From assembly GCA_020633415.1 (NCBI GenBank), contig JACKDQ010000023.1, positions 1-27,569 on the forward strand: 27,569 nucleotides of DNA. Direction: 5' to 3'. Each line of letters starts with the position of its first letter. Position 1 is the first letter of the stretch. Below the pieces are notes generated by a model. The model had not been told where the DNA came from. It did not search any database and worked only from the letters and a program-made list of their open reading frames with translations. The position numbers were made by a program, and so were the translations under genes. Below are positions 7,041 to 14,440 of the stretch, one piece after another. The stretch comes from Deltaproteobacteria bacterium. GTDB taxonomy: Bacteria; Myxococcota_A; Polyangia; GCA-2747355.

Positions 7041-8854
7041 GCCGCTCACGCAAACAGACCAGGCGCTATGCCACCCTCGGCGCGTTGTTTGGCCTGGCCT
7101 TTCCGATCATCGCCACGCTGTTTCTGCTCTACGAGCAGCGTCAACCGTTTACCGTCAACGCCCTGTTCACAACCCAGGCGAACAATGCACTGCTCTGGAT
7201 TATCGACACCGCGCCGCTGTTTCTCGGGCTCTTTGCCAGCTTTGCTGGCGCTCGGCAAGACGCGCTGATCGGCGTGCTCGGCGCTCGCGAGGCGGTGATC
7301 GCCGAACGCACCCATGAGCTGACCGTCGCCAATCGAGCCACCCGTGAATTGCTCGACAACATGCAGCAAGCGATCGTTACCGTCGATGCCAGCGGGCGTG
7401 TCAACGATCCCTACTCGGCCCACACCGTAGAGCTGTTCGGCTCCGAGCAAATCGCCGACCGCAAGATTACCGAGTTGCTTCGTTTGGGGTCGGCAAATCA
7501 GCTGGACGCTAGCGCGCGGCTGAGCAACTGGCTGGCCTTGGTCGTTGGCTCCGATGAGCTTCAGTGGATGATGATTCAAGATCAGCCGCCACGAACGATC
7601 AATTACAGCAGCACCGATGGCACGGTGCGCTGCTTCGAGCTGGACTACAGCCCGATCTTCGTCGATGGCCTCGTTGAAAAAGTGATGGTGGTCGTCAAGG
7701 ACGTCACCCAGATCAAGACGCTCGAGCGCAACGTGCAACAGATGCAACTCGAGTTGCTCGTTGCCGCTGAGGCGCTCAAAGTGGAGCGCGGCGTACTCGA
7801 AGAGTTTGTGCTCGACGCCGAGCAACTGCTCTTGGCCGCCAATACCGAACCGGGCGAGCGTATCCCGCAACTGATGCGCTCGGTGCACACGATCAAAGGC
7901 AACGCCGGAACCGTCGGGCTTGCCGCGCTCCAGACGCTTTGTCATCAAATCGAACATGAACTGCGTGGCATGGCCCATCTCGTCGACCGGGATCGCGCGC
8001 GCGGCGTCGATGTATTGTCGCCGCTCAAGCAGCAGCTCAGCGCGCTGCGTCGGCTGAGCACGATTCCGGCAACTGGCGCGATGGCACTCGGCGAGGCCCC
8101 AGCGACAATCGATGCAGCACCCGATAGGGCGGCGATCAACGCGCTCGAGGCCGCAACGCTTCGCTGGCTCGACCTCGCCGAGAGTCAACAGGCGCTGCAA
8201 AGTGATCGTGCACTTGCCGAGCTTCTTGAACCGATCGGCATGCTTTGCCAAACGTCTCTTGCCCAAGCTGTGCCCGGTCTGCAACGGATGTTCGCCGAGC
8301 AAGTCGCCGCGGCGAACAAGACAGCACAGCTGCAGATTAGCGGCGAAACGCTTCAGCTATCGCTACACAATCGTCGGCTGATCCGCGATGCGGTCGTGCA
8401 CGCGCTGCGCAACGCGATCGTTCATGGCATCGAGTCTGCCGAACAACGCGTTGCCGCCGGCAAGCCCCGCGCGGGAACGGTGGCGCTGGCGGTCGCCAGC
8501 GGGCGACAGGCGATCGTCGTCCGTGTGAAGGACGACGGCGCCGGCATCGATCTCGCGCGCCTCAAAGCACAAGCGATCGAGCACAACGTCGTTTCCGCCG
8601 AGCAACTGGCGAGGCTGGACGATCAAGGAATCGTTGATCTCGTTTTCACGCCGGGCCTCTCGACGGCCCACGCGCTCAGCGAAGTTTCGGGACGCGGCGT
8701 GGGCATGGACGCCATCCGCGCGATCGCGCAGAGCGCCGGCGGCAGCGTGCAGCTACGCAACTTCCCCGGCGCAGGTTGCGAGCTGGTCTTGTCCTTGCCA
8801 CAGCGGCTGATCGCGCAACGGCTGCGCGAGCTGCAACACGGCCAACCAACCTGA
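7037..8854 (+). CDS. Membrane PAS-HPt-CheA-like histidine kinase
   Basis: This 605-residue kinase starts at ATG 7037, which overlaps the previous stop codon; the frame is open a little further upstream, but coupling favours this ATG. Two hydrophobic segments near residues 8-30 and 50-70 anchor it. A helical linker and a PAS-like domain follow (about 95-235). An HPt domain carries the phosphorylatable His in HTIKGNAG (H284). A CheA-type ATPase domain then shows the N box HALRNAIVHGIE (about 455), DDGAGID (about 499) and GRGVGMD (about 552). The CheW-like P5 domain of true CheA is missing, so it cannot couple to chemoreceptor arrays in the usual way. Its own membrane and PAS region probably does the sensing. 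The receiver at the start of the operon is the likely target. Confidence 0.85.
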   Translation: MSRSRKQTRRYATLGALFGLAFPIIATLFLLYEQRQPFTVNALFTTQANNALLWIIDTAPLFLGLFASFAGARQDALIGVLGAREAVIAERTHELTVANRATRELLDNMQQAIVTVDASGRVNDPYSAHTVELFGSEQIADRKITELLRLGSANQLDASARLSNWLALVVGSDELQWMMIQDQPPRTINYSSTDGTVRCFELDYSPIFVDGLVEKVMVVVKDVTQIKTLERNVQQMQLELLVAAEALKVERGVLEEFVLDAEQLLLAANTEPGERIPQLMRSVHTIKGNAGTVGLAALQTLCHQIEHELRGMAHLVDRDRARGVDVLSPLKQQLSALRRLSTIPATGAMALGEAPATIDAAPDRAAINALEAATLRWLDLAESQQALQSDRALAELLEPIGMLCQTSLAQAVPGLQRMFAEQVAAANKTAQLQISGETLQLSLHNRRLIRDAVVHALRNAIVHGIESAEQRVAAGKPRAGTVALAVASGRQAIVVRVKDDGAGIDLARLKAQAIEHNVVSAEQLARLDDQGIVDLVFTPGLSTAHALSEVSGRGVGMDAIRAIAQSAGGSVQLRNFPGAGCELVLSLPQRLIAQRLRELQHGQPT

Positions 8855-8970
8855 CCCAGCGTTTGGCCGCGCAATGCCGCAAACGGCGCAGCGCATCGCG
8901 CTAGTGGAGAGCCCGACGTGTTGCCGTTTGGCGAGGCGCTACAGCGCGATCTTCTCTGCGCAAAGAGAGA

Positions 8971-10287
8971 CTAGCGCTTGCCATGCGCGGTTCGCAGCTG
9001 ACGCAGGCTCTTGCAGACCGCGTCAGCCAGTCGATCGAGCTCGTCCTGCCCCATCGGCGTGCAAAGCGTACCAGCGCCGGTGTGGATCAGCATCACGCCG
9101 TGCTGATACATCTGATCGATGAACTGATCGAGTCTGCGCTTCTCCTCGGCGGTCAAAAACGACGAGCGATAATCGTCAGGCGCCTCGGCTTTGAGGTGGA
9201 TGCGAAACAGCGAGCCGGTTCCCGTCACGCTGGCCGGCACGCCGGCGACATCGATCGCCTGGCGAATCTGCTGGCGGGCGCGCTCACCCAAGGCGTTGAG
9301 CCGCGCGACCGCGGCCTCGTCGAAGCGCTGCATCGCGCTCAGGCCGGCAGCCATTGTCACCGGATTCGCTGAGAACGTTCCTGAGTGAGGCAGCCGCGGT
9401 GCCCCCGAGCTAGCATCGAACACCGCCATCAGTTCGTCACGGCCCGCCAGTGCTCCGACTGGAAAGCCGCCGCCGATGATCTTGCCCATCGCCGTGAGAT
9501 CGGGTCGCTCGGCGTAGCGTGTCTGCATCCCGCCAAACTCGGTGCGAAAGGTGATCACTTCGTCGAAGATCAGCAGCGCCCCGTTGGCCTGGGTCCAGCG
9601 GGCAAGCGCCGAAACGAACGCGTCGCTCGCCGGAGAAAAGCCGGCGCGATGGGGCATCGGATCGAGCAGCACACCGGCCAACTCATCGCTGTATTGCTCA
9701 AGCCGCGCGATCGCCGCCTCAGGCTGATTGAACGGTAAGACGATCACATCGCGCAAAATATTCTCGGGCGTACCCTCGGCCAGCGGCACCGACGCAGGCT
9801 GCAACGGGGGTCCCCAGTTCTCGGGCCCCGGTGCCTGGCTAACCTCGGCATAGTCGTAGGCCCCATGATAGGTCCCTTCGACTTTGGCGAAGCGCTGGCG
9901 CCCGGTCAGCGCGCGCGCCGCCTTGAACGCCGCCATCACCGCCTCGGTTCCCGAATTCATGAAGCGCACTTTGTCGAAACCGGCGTTGCGACTGCAGAGG
10001 TGCTCGGCGTGGGCGATCTCAACCTCCGTACCCAGTGTGAACGCCGTGCCGCGCACCAGTTGCGCGGATACCGCCGCGACGATCCGCGGATCCGCGTGCC
10101 CGTGGATCAACGATGCCATGTTGTTGGCAAAGTCGATCCGCTCGACACCGTCGACGTCGACGACACGACAGCCTTCGGCGCTCTTGGCGTAAAGGGGATG
10201 TGGCGAGCGGAGCAACGTATTGCGACTAACCCCACCGGGGAGCACGCGCCGCGCGCGCTGGTACAGCTCCTTGCTTCGACTGCTCAC
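8971..10287 (-). CDS. Class III PLP aminotransferase (HemL-like, possibly beta-amino acid transaminase)
   Basis: This 438-residue PLP enzyme of aminotransferase class III resembles glutamate-1-semialdehyde aminomutase (HemL) and its relatives. Visible motifs are FMNSGTEAVMAAFKAAR, EGTYHGAYDY, the cofactor-binding LLIFDEVITFR, and the Schiff-base Lys in MGKIIGGGFPVGA (K269). In place of the EPVAGN-type stretch of true HemL it has DPMPHRAGF, and it sits in an amino acid catabolism-like operon, so a role in tetrapyrrole synthesis is doubtful. Beta-amino acid transaminases are known in this subfamily. The start is GTG 10287, preceded by GGGAG with a six-base gap. It is the last gene of an operon with a KamA-like aminomutase and a 3-oxoacid CoA-transferase, so the inferred reaction is beta-amino acid to beta-keto acid. 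Confidence 0.82.
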   Translation of the reverse strand: MSSRSKELYQRARRVLPGGVSRNTLLRSPHPLYAKSAEGCRVVDVDGVERIDFANNMASLIHGHADPRIVAAVSAQLVRGTAFTLGTEVEIAHAEHLCSRNAGFDKVRFMNSGTEAVMAAFKAARALTGRQRFAKVEGTYHGAYDYAEVSQAPGPENWGPPLQPASVPLAEGTPENILRDVIVLPFNQPEAAIARLEQYSDELAGVLLDPMPHRAGFSPASDAFVSALARWTQANGALLIFDEVITFRTEFGGMQTRYAERPDLTAMGKIIGGGFPVGALAGRDELMAVFDASSGAPRLPHSGTFSANPVTMAAGLSAMQRFDEAAVARLNALGERARQQIRQAIDVAGVPASVTGTGSLFRIHLKAEAPDDYRSSFLTAEEKRRLDQFIDQMYQHGVMLIHTGAGTLCTPMGQDELDRLADAVCKSLRQLRTAHGKR

Positions 10288-10322
10288 GATCGGCTCCCGT
10301 TAGACAATGCTGACCTTGGTTG

Positions 10323-10973
10323 TTAGCGCGAATAGAGCGGCGCCGCCGTCTGCTCTCGAACCTCGCCCGCGCTGATCCCAGGAGCAGTCTCGATCAACAC
10401 GAAACCCTTTTCGGTCACGTCGATCACGGCCAGATCGGTAAACACGCGCGCCACCACGCCCTGACCGGTCAGCGGAAAGCTGCAACGCTCGACCAGCTTG
10501 GCTTCGCCGGTCTTCGTGACGTGCTTGGTGATCACGAATACCGTCTTGACGCCGGCGACCAGATCCATCGCGCCACCGACCGCTGGAATCGCGCCGGTTT
10601 CGCCCGTCGACCAATTGGCCAAGTCGCCGTTCTGCGCGACTTGCAGCGCACCGAGCACGCAAACATCGAGATGCCCACCGCGAATCATCGCAAAGCTATC
10701 CGCATGGTGGAAATACGCTGCGCCGGCGATTGCGGTGACCGGCTTCTTGCCGGCATTGATCAGCTCATAGTCTCGCCGATCTGCTGCAGCCGGCGGCCCC
10801 ATGCCGAGCAAGCCGTTCTCGGTGTGATAGATCAGTTCGCGACCCGGCGGAACGTGCTCGGCAACCAACTCGGGAATGCCGATGCCCAGATTGACATAGG
10901 CCCCATCGGGAATGTCCGCGGCGGCGCGTGCTGCCATCTGATCGCGATTCCAGCCTCTCGATGACGCGCTCAC
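10323..10973 (-). CDS. 3-oxoacid CoA-transferase subunit B
   Basis: This 216-residue beta subunit belongs to the family I CoA-transferases (PcaJ/AtoA/ScoB type), which move CoA from a donor such as succinyl-CoA to a 3-oxo acid. The catalytic Glu lies in the TENGLLGMGP motif at E52. Other family stretches are GAYVNLGIGIP, AYFHHADSFAMIRGGH, GDLANW and AVGGAMDLVAG. Translation begins at GTG 10973, and the first four bases overlap the end of the A subunit gene (GTGA), which is typical for this heteromer. The substrate (acetoacetate, 3-oxoadipate or another 3-oxo acid) cannot be told from the motifs; the flanking aminomutase and aminotransferase suggest a keto acid derived from a beta-amino acid. 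Confidence 0.9.
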   Translation of the reverse strand: MSASSRGWNRDQMAARAAADIPDGAYVNLGIGIPELVAEHVPPGRELIYHTENGLLGMGPPAAADRRDYELINAGKKPVTAIAGAAYFHHADSFAMIRGGHLDVCVLGALQVAQNGDLANWSTGETGAIPAVGGAMDLVAGVKTVFVITKHVTKTGEAKLVERCSFPLTGQGVVARVFTDLAVIDVTEKGFVLIETAPGISAGEVREQTAAPLYSR

Positions 10974-11680
10974 GGATATCGCCTCCCCGCAGCGATCAAC
11001 TCCGACTCAACGGCGGGATCGGCAACCTCGACGATGCGATCGACGAAGATGCCCGGCGTAACGACATGTTCAGGATCGATCTCACCGCGCTCAACTACGC
11101 GCCGCGCCTGAACGATCGTCGTTTTCGCCGCCATACACATCACCGGTGAGAAGTTGCGCGCGGTCTTGTTGTAGGTCAAGTTACCGAGCGGATCGGCGCG
11201 CTCACATTTGATCAGCGCGAAGTCAGCGACTAGGCCGCGCTCGAGCAGATAGTGTTTGCCATCGAACTCGCGCAGCTCCTTGCCTTCAGCTAGCGGTGTA
11301 CCCACCGCCGTCGGCGTGTAGAACGCGGGGATGCCGGCAGCGCCGCAGCGCAGTCGCTCGGCGAGCGTCCCCTGGGGTACCAATTCGAGCGCCACGCGGC
11401 CCGAGCGATAGGCATCGGGAAAGACCATCGAGTTGGCCGAGCGCGGATAGGAACAGATCATCTTGCTGACCTGCCCGCTGGCGATCAGCGCGGCCAAGCC
11501 GACCTCGCCATTTCCGCAGTTGTTGTTGACCGCGGTGAGGTTCTTGGCACCGTGATCGATCAGCGCGTGGATCAACTCGATCGGACTGCCCGCTTCGCCG
11601 AAGCCGCCAATCAGCACTGTTGCGCCGTCTTTGATCACCGAAACCGCTTCGGCAACAGAACCGACCCGTTTGTCGATCAT
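10970..11680 (-). CDS. 3-oxoacid CoA-transferase subunit A
   Basis: This 236-residue alpha subunit pairs with the B subunit downstream. It starts MIDKRVGSVAEAV and has the family's CoA-binding GGFGEAGSP stretch, the NNNCGNGEVGLAAL and KMICSYPR segments, VPQGTLAERLR, and TPGIFVDRIVEV near the C-terminus. Similarity to PcaI-type (3-oxoadipate) and acetoacetate CoA-transferase alpha chains is strong over the full length. The start is ATG 11680; the aminomutase stop is just one base upstream, so the genes are co-transcribed and probably translationally coupled. No beta-ketothiolase is in the window, so thiolysis of the product would need an enzyme encoded elsewhere. Confidence 0.9.
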   Translation of the reverse strand: MIDKRVGSVAEAVSVIKDGATVLIGGFGEAGSPIELIHALIDHGAKNLTAVNNNCGNGEVGLAALIASGQVSKMICSYPRSANSMVFPDAYRSGRVALELVPQGTLAERLRCGAAGIPAFYTPTAVGTPLAEGKELREFDGKHYLLERGLVADFALIKCERADPLGNLTYNKTARNFSPVMCMAAKTTIVQARRVVERGEIDPEHVVTPGIFVDRIVEVADPAVESELIAAGRRYP

Positions 11681-11681
11681 T

Positions 11682-13226
11682 TTAGCTCCGCCGCTTTAGC
11701 TGCTCAGCCAACTCAGCCTCGATCTGGTCCTGCTGTTCTTCGAAAAAGAAGCGTGACCCACGATGCGGCTTCAGCCGTGCAACGTCGTTGGTCTCGCGAT
11801 CGTATTTGGCCAAAAACACCGGGTCGAGCCAGCCCATCTCGCGTCCCTCGGTGAACTTCAGCGCAAACGCCTCGTCGTCACCAACCTGGGTCTTGCCGAG
11901 GATCGAGATCTTTCCCGCTGAAGTCGTCATCGACAGGTGACGGGAAGGCCGATGGATCGAAGCCAACGAGCGATAGACCTGATCGAAGACGCGGTGAACG
12001 TCAGCCAGCGGCGCAGTAAAGTAGCTGTGTTGCCCGGTCGGCCGTGCGCAATAGATCGAGTGAAAGCCGATACCGAGCGCGCCGAGAATATTCCCGAGGT
12101 CGATCCAGTTGCGCGCCGAGCGTTCGATGTCGATCCCTTCGCCACTCGGGTTCGCAAACAGACTGACGTGCTTCATGATCGGGCTCTGACTGCGCAGCAC
12201 AACATGATGGGCCTGCAATCGACGAATTGCCGCCAGCGCCAGCGGATTGAGAACCTCTTGCGGCGTCGAAAAATGCGCCATCCACGCCAACTGCATGCCG
12301 CTCTCGTAAACCTTGCGAAACAGCGACAGCATCCGGTCGTAACCCGAACCGAGCACCAGCTCCGGCAAATAGGTCAAGGCGCGTGATCCGATGCGTACCG
12401 TTCGCACGTGCGCCAGCGCAGGATCTTCGATCAGCGGCGTGACGTAGGCCTCGAATCGGTCGGCCGTCAGCAGACCGGCATCGCCGCCGGTCAGCAGCAG
12501 GTCGGTGACCTCACGATGAGCGCGCAGATAGGCGTGGACCTGCCCGATGTCTTCCTGAACAAACATGTCTTCGTCGCCGCGAACTTGGGCGTGCCGAAAA
12601 CAGTAGGTGCAAAAGGAAAAGCAATGCTGCGTGCTGCGATCGAAGATCAACTGGATCTGTGGATACTTGTGTTGCGAGCCCGGCAGCACGTGCAGCTCGT
12701 CATTTTCGTCGTAGAACCAGGGCTTGTTGAGCTGCTGATTGCCGTCGTGCGGATTGGTGCGCTGGATGTAGTCGGCGGCGATCTTCTGGCGATCTTCGCG
12801 CGACGATGCCGCGGTGTAGGCGGCGACAACATCCGGCTCAAACATCCCTGGCTGCGGAAAAACCAGGTGAAACAGCGAGTCGTTTTGGAAGTCGGTCCAA
12901 TCGATGCTGTTGAGGGTGTGACGGGTCGCCAAAAACCGATAGACGTCGATGAACAACTCGCGCTCGGCCTGCGCCTCGATCGTCACACCTTCAGCGGCCA
13001 GGCGCTGACAGACTTCACGAAAGCCCGCGATGCCCGAATAGCGGGCCTTGTCGCTAAACAATGCCGGCGAGGCTGAAAAGCGCACCCGATCGGGAAAGCT
13101 GCGCGCAAGACGCGTCAGCAGGATCGGCGGCAACAAACCCTCGCGCGCGATCGTTTCGGCGATCTCAGGGGGCGCGCCGTAAGCCGCGCAAAACGCGCTC
13201 GGCGTTAGACCAGAGCCTTGGTGCAC
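11682..13226 (-). CDS. KamA-family radical SAM aminomutase-like protein
   Basis: This 514-residue enzyme resembles the lysine/glutamate 2,3-aminomutase family, which uses a [4Fe-4S] cluster, S-adenosylmethionine and PLP to move an amino group from C2 to C3. The cluster motif CFSFCTYCFRH has cysteines 202, 206 and 209, followed by LLLTGGDAGLL, the cluster/SAM region. A TTSAGKISILG stretch near residue 440 may correspond to the PGGGGK loop holding the PLP Lys. About 190 residues precede the cluster motif, more than in classical KamA, and the motif differs from the usual CSMYCRHCTR form, so this is a divergent branch. The start is GTG 13226 with GGAGG five bases before. It heads an operon with CoA-transferase and aminotransferase genes. 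The substrate is unknown. Confidence 0.8.
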   Translation of the reverse strand: MHQGSGLTPSAFCAAYGAPPEIAETIAREGLLPPILLTRLARSFPDRVRFSASPALFSDKARYSGIAGFREVCQRLAAEGVTIEAQAERELFIDVYRFLATRHTLNSIDWTDFQNDSLFHLVFPQPGMFEPDVVAAYTAASSREDRQKIAADYIQRTNPHDGNQQLNKPWFYDENDELHVLPGSQHKYPQIQLIFDRSTQHCFSFCTYCFRHAQVRGDEDMFVQEDIGQVHAYLRAHREVTDLLLTGGDAGLLTADRFEAYVTPLIEDPALAHVRTVRIGSRALTYLPELVLGSGYDRMLSLFRKVYESGMQLAWMAHFSTPQEVLNPLALAAIRRLQAHHVVLRSQSPIMKHVSLFANPSGEGIDIERSARNWIDLGNILGALGIGFHSIYCARPTGQHSYFTAPLADVHRVFDQVYRSLASIHRPSRHLSMTTSAGKISILGKTQVGDDEAFALKFTEGREMGWLDPVFLAKYDRETNDVARLKPHRGSRFFFEEQQDQIEAELAEQLKRRS

Positions 13227-13231
13227 GGTGT

Positions 13232-13236
13232 CCTCC
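13232..13236 (-). promoter_or_regulatory. Strong ribosome binding site of the aminomutase gene
   Basis: Read on the minus strand, GGAGG lies five bases before GTG 13226. It fixes the start of the 514-residue protein. Confidence 0.7.
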
Positions 13237-13280
13237 CTGTGCCAATGCTAACCGCCAGGGTTCCGCAATCGCTGCTTTTT

Positions 13281-13310
13281 TTCAAGTGGAAAGGCTTCAA
13301 GTGGAAGGGC
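13281..13310. repeat. Tandem duplication of a 15-bp unit
   Basis: TTCAAGTGGAAAGGC (13281-13295) is followed directly by TTCAAGTGGAAGGGC (13296-13310), differing at one base. It lies between the end of the zinc-ribbon membrane protein gene and the aminomutase gene, next to a run of T on the plus strand. No function is suggested by the sequence. Confidence 0.7.
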
Positions 13311-13312
13311 GC

Positions 13313-14431
13313 TCAACCCGGTACGACGGGACTCGTTTGATCGACACGCACATCGAGCGGCAACAGGTAGGTTTCGTTGCACGCCAGCTCGCTACACCAC
13401 TGGCCACTTTGATACTGACTCAAGCAGCGCGGGCAATAGCCGATCACGCTCTCGGTCTCGCGTTCAGGTGGTTCGAGTAAACGCTCGACATCGAGACCAT
13501 GTCGCCCGACCAGCTCGCTGATCCGCTCGGCGAGGGTCGCGCCCCAAGTGCGTAGCGTTTCACTCGCCGCATGTCGCAGCAGGTGCGCATCGACGAGAAA
13601 ACGCCGCGCTGGCTCAGCGATCGCCTGGGACGAAGCACCGAGCGCGAGCGCCGCAGTCAACGGGTGACGATCAGAAATCGACTCGCGTGCCAGCAGATCG
13701 TGAGCGCGCAAGGCGCTGATCGGCGAGAGACCGACGAGCAGCAGATAACTCCAGTCGGGGCGCAATGCCGCCGCAAGGCTGCGCCGTGCGAAGGCGAACA
13801 ACACAAAGATCAGCACCCACAGCGCACCAAGCGCGGCGAGCACCGGCAACCAATACACCCGCCATCGGGTGGCGATCAGCAGATACGCCCCAGCGAACAA
13901 CAACAACAGCTGCACGCAAGCGATAGTGCGCAAAGCCCAGCTGCGCCGCCGATGCTCAGCGAACGCTTGTCGGGTCTCCGCGAGGTCGAATCGCGCGTCC
14001 AGTAACTCGCCGATCGCTTCGACGCGCGCGGACTGGTCGGCGCCTGCCCAGCGGCGAAGAAACGCCGCACATCGCCCAGCCAGCCGCCGACTGCATAGGA
14101 CAAGCTGTGCGCGGCCAACCCGCAACCGCGTTCCCTCGGCGCTTGCACGAGCGGCTGCCGCGCGGTCGAGCTCACGGCCATCGATCAACGTTAAGCGTTC
14201 AACTGTCACGGCAAACGGCAAGCGCTCGGTGGGTATCGCGCTAAAGAGCGGCGGCCAAACCTGCCCCCAGAGCACGGCCCGTTGATAACGCGCCGTCGGT
14301 TGGCGCGCACGCAACAGACGCGCACCGCCAAACAGCCGGCGGCGAACACCCGTCGCCTGTGGCGGTACCCATACCGCGCACTCGAGCAGGTAAACGACAA
14401 CTAAAATGAAAAGCAGCTCGAGGGCTAACAC
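13313..14431 (-). CDS. Membrane protein with C-terminal zinc ribbon, unknown function
   Basis: I do not recognise this 372-residue protein. It begins with a hydrophobic segment (residues 2-20, LALELLFILVVVYLLECAVW), has an Arg/Ala-rich cytoplasm-like stretch, then two adjacent membrane segments (about 172-215) and possibly a short hydrophobic hairpin around LLLVGLSPISAL. The C-terminus carries a zinc-ribbon-like set: C333, C336, C346 and C351. It begins at GTG 14431, nine bases after the stop of the DUF2167 gene, without a clear Shine-Dalgarno sequence, so translational coupling is likely. The pair probably works together at the cytoplasmic membrane. The start is the least certain part. Confidence 0.7.
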   Translation of the reverse strand: MLALELLFILVVVYLLECAVWVPPQATGVRRRLFGGARLLRARQPTARYQRAVLWGQVWPPLFSAIPTERLPFAVTVERLTLIDGRELDRAAAARASAEGTRLRVGRAQLVLCSRRLAGRCAAFLRRWAGADQSARVEAIGELLDARFDLAETRQAFAEHRRRSWALRTIACVQLLLLFAGAYLLIATRWRVYWLPVLAALGALWVLIFVLFAFARRSLAAALRPDWSYLLLVGLSPISALRAHDLLARESISDRHPLTAALALGASSQAIAEPARRFLVDAHLLRHAASETLRTWGATLAERISELVGRHGLDVERLLEPPERETESVIGYCPRCLSQYQSGQWCSELACNETYLLPLDVRVDQTSPVVPG

Positions 14432-14440
14432 CCGAAAAAA

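Noticed and set aside
7046..8302. A 418-codon open frame on the minus strand
   Set aside because: It is antisense to the CheA-like kinase with its clear HPt and ATPase motifs; its own translation shows no fold signature.
8952..8970. Possible terminator hairpin between the kinase and aminotransferase genes
   Set aside because: The TCTCT/AGAGA stem is only five bases with no GC core and no T-run.
8971..10287. Assigning the aminotransferase as hemL
   Set aside because: The family fits, but the operon context and the DPMPHRAGF segment argue against tetrapyrrole synthesis, so no gene symbol is given.
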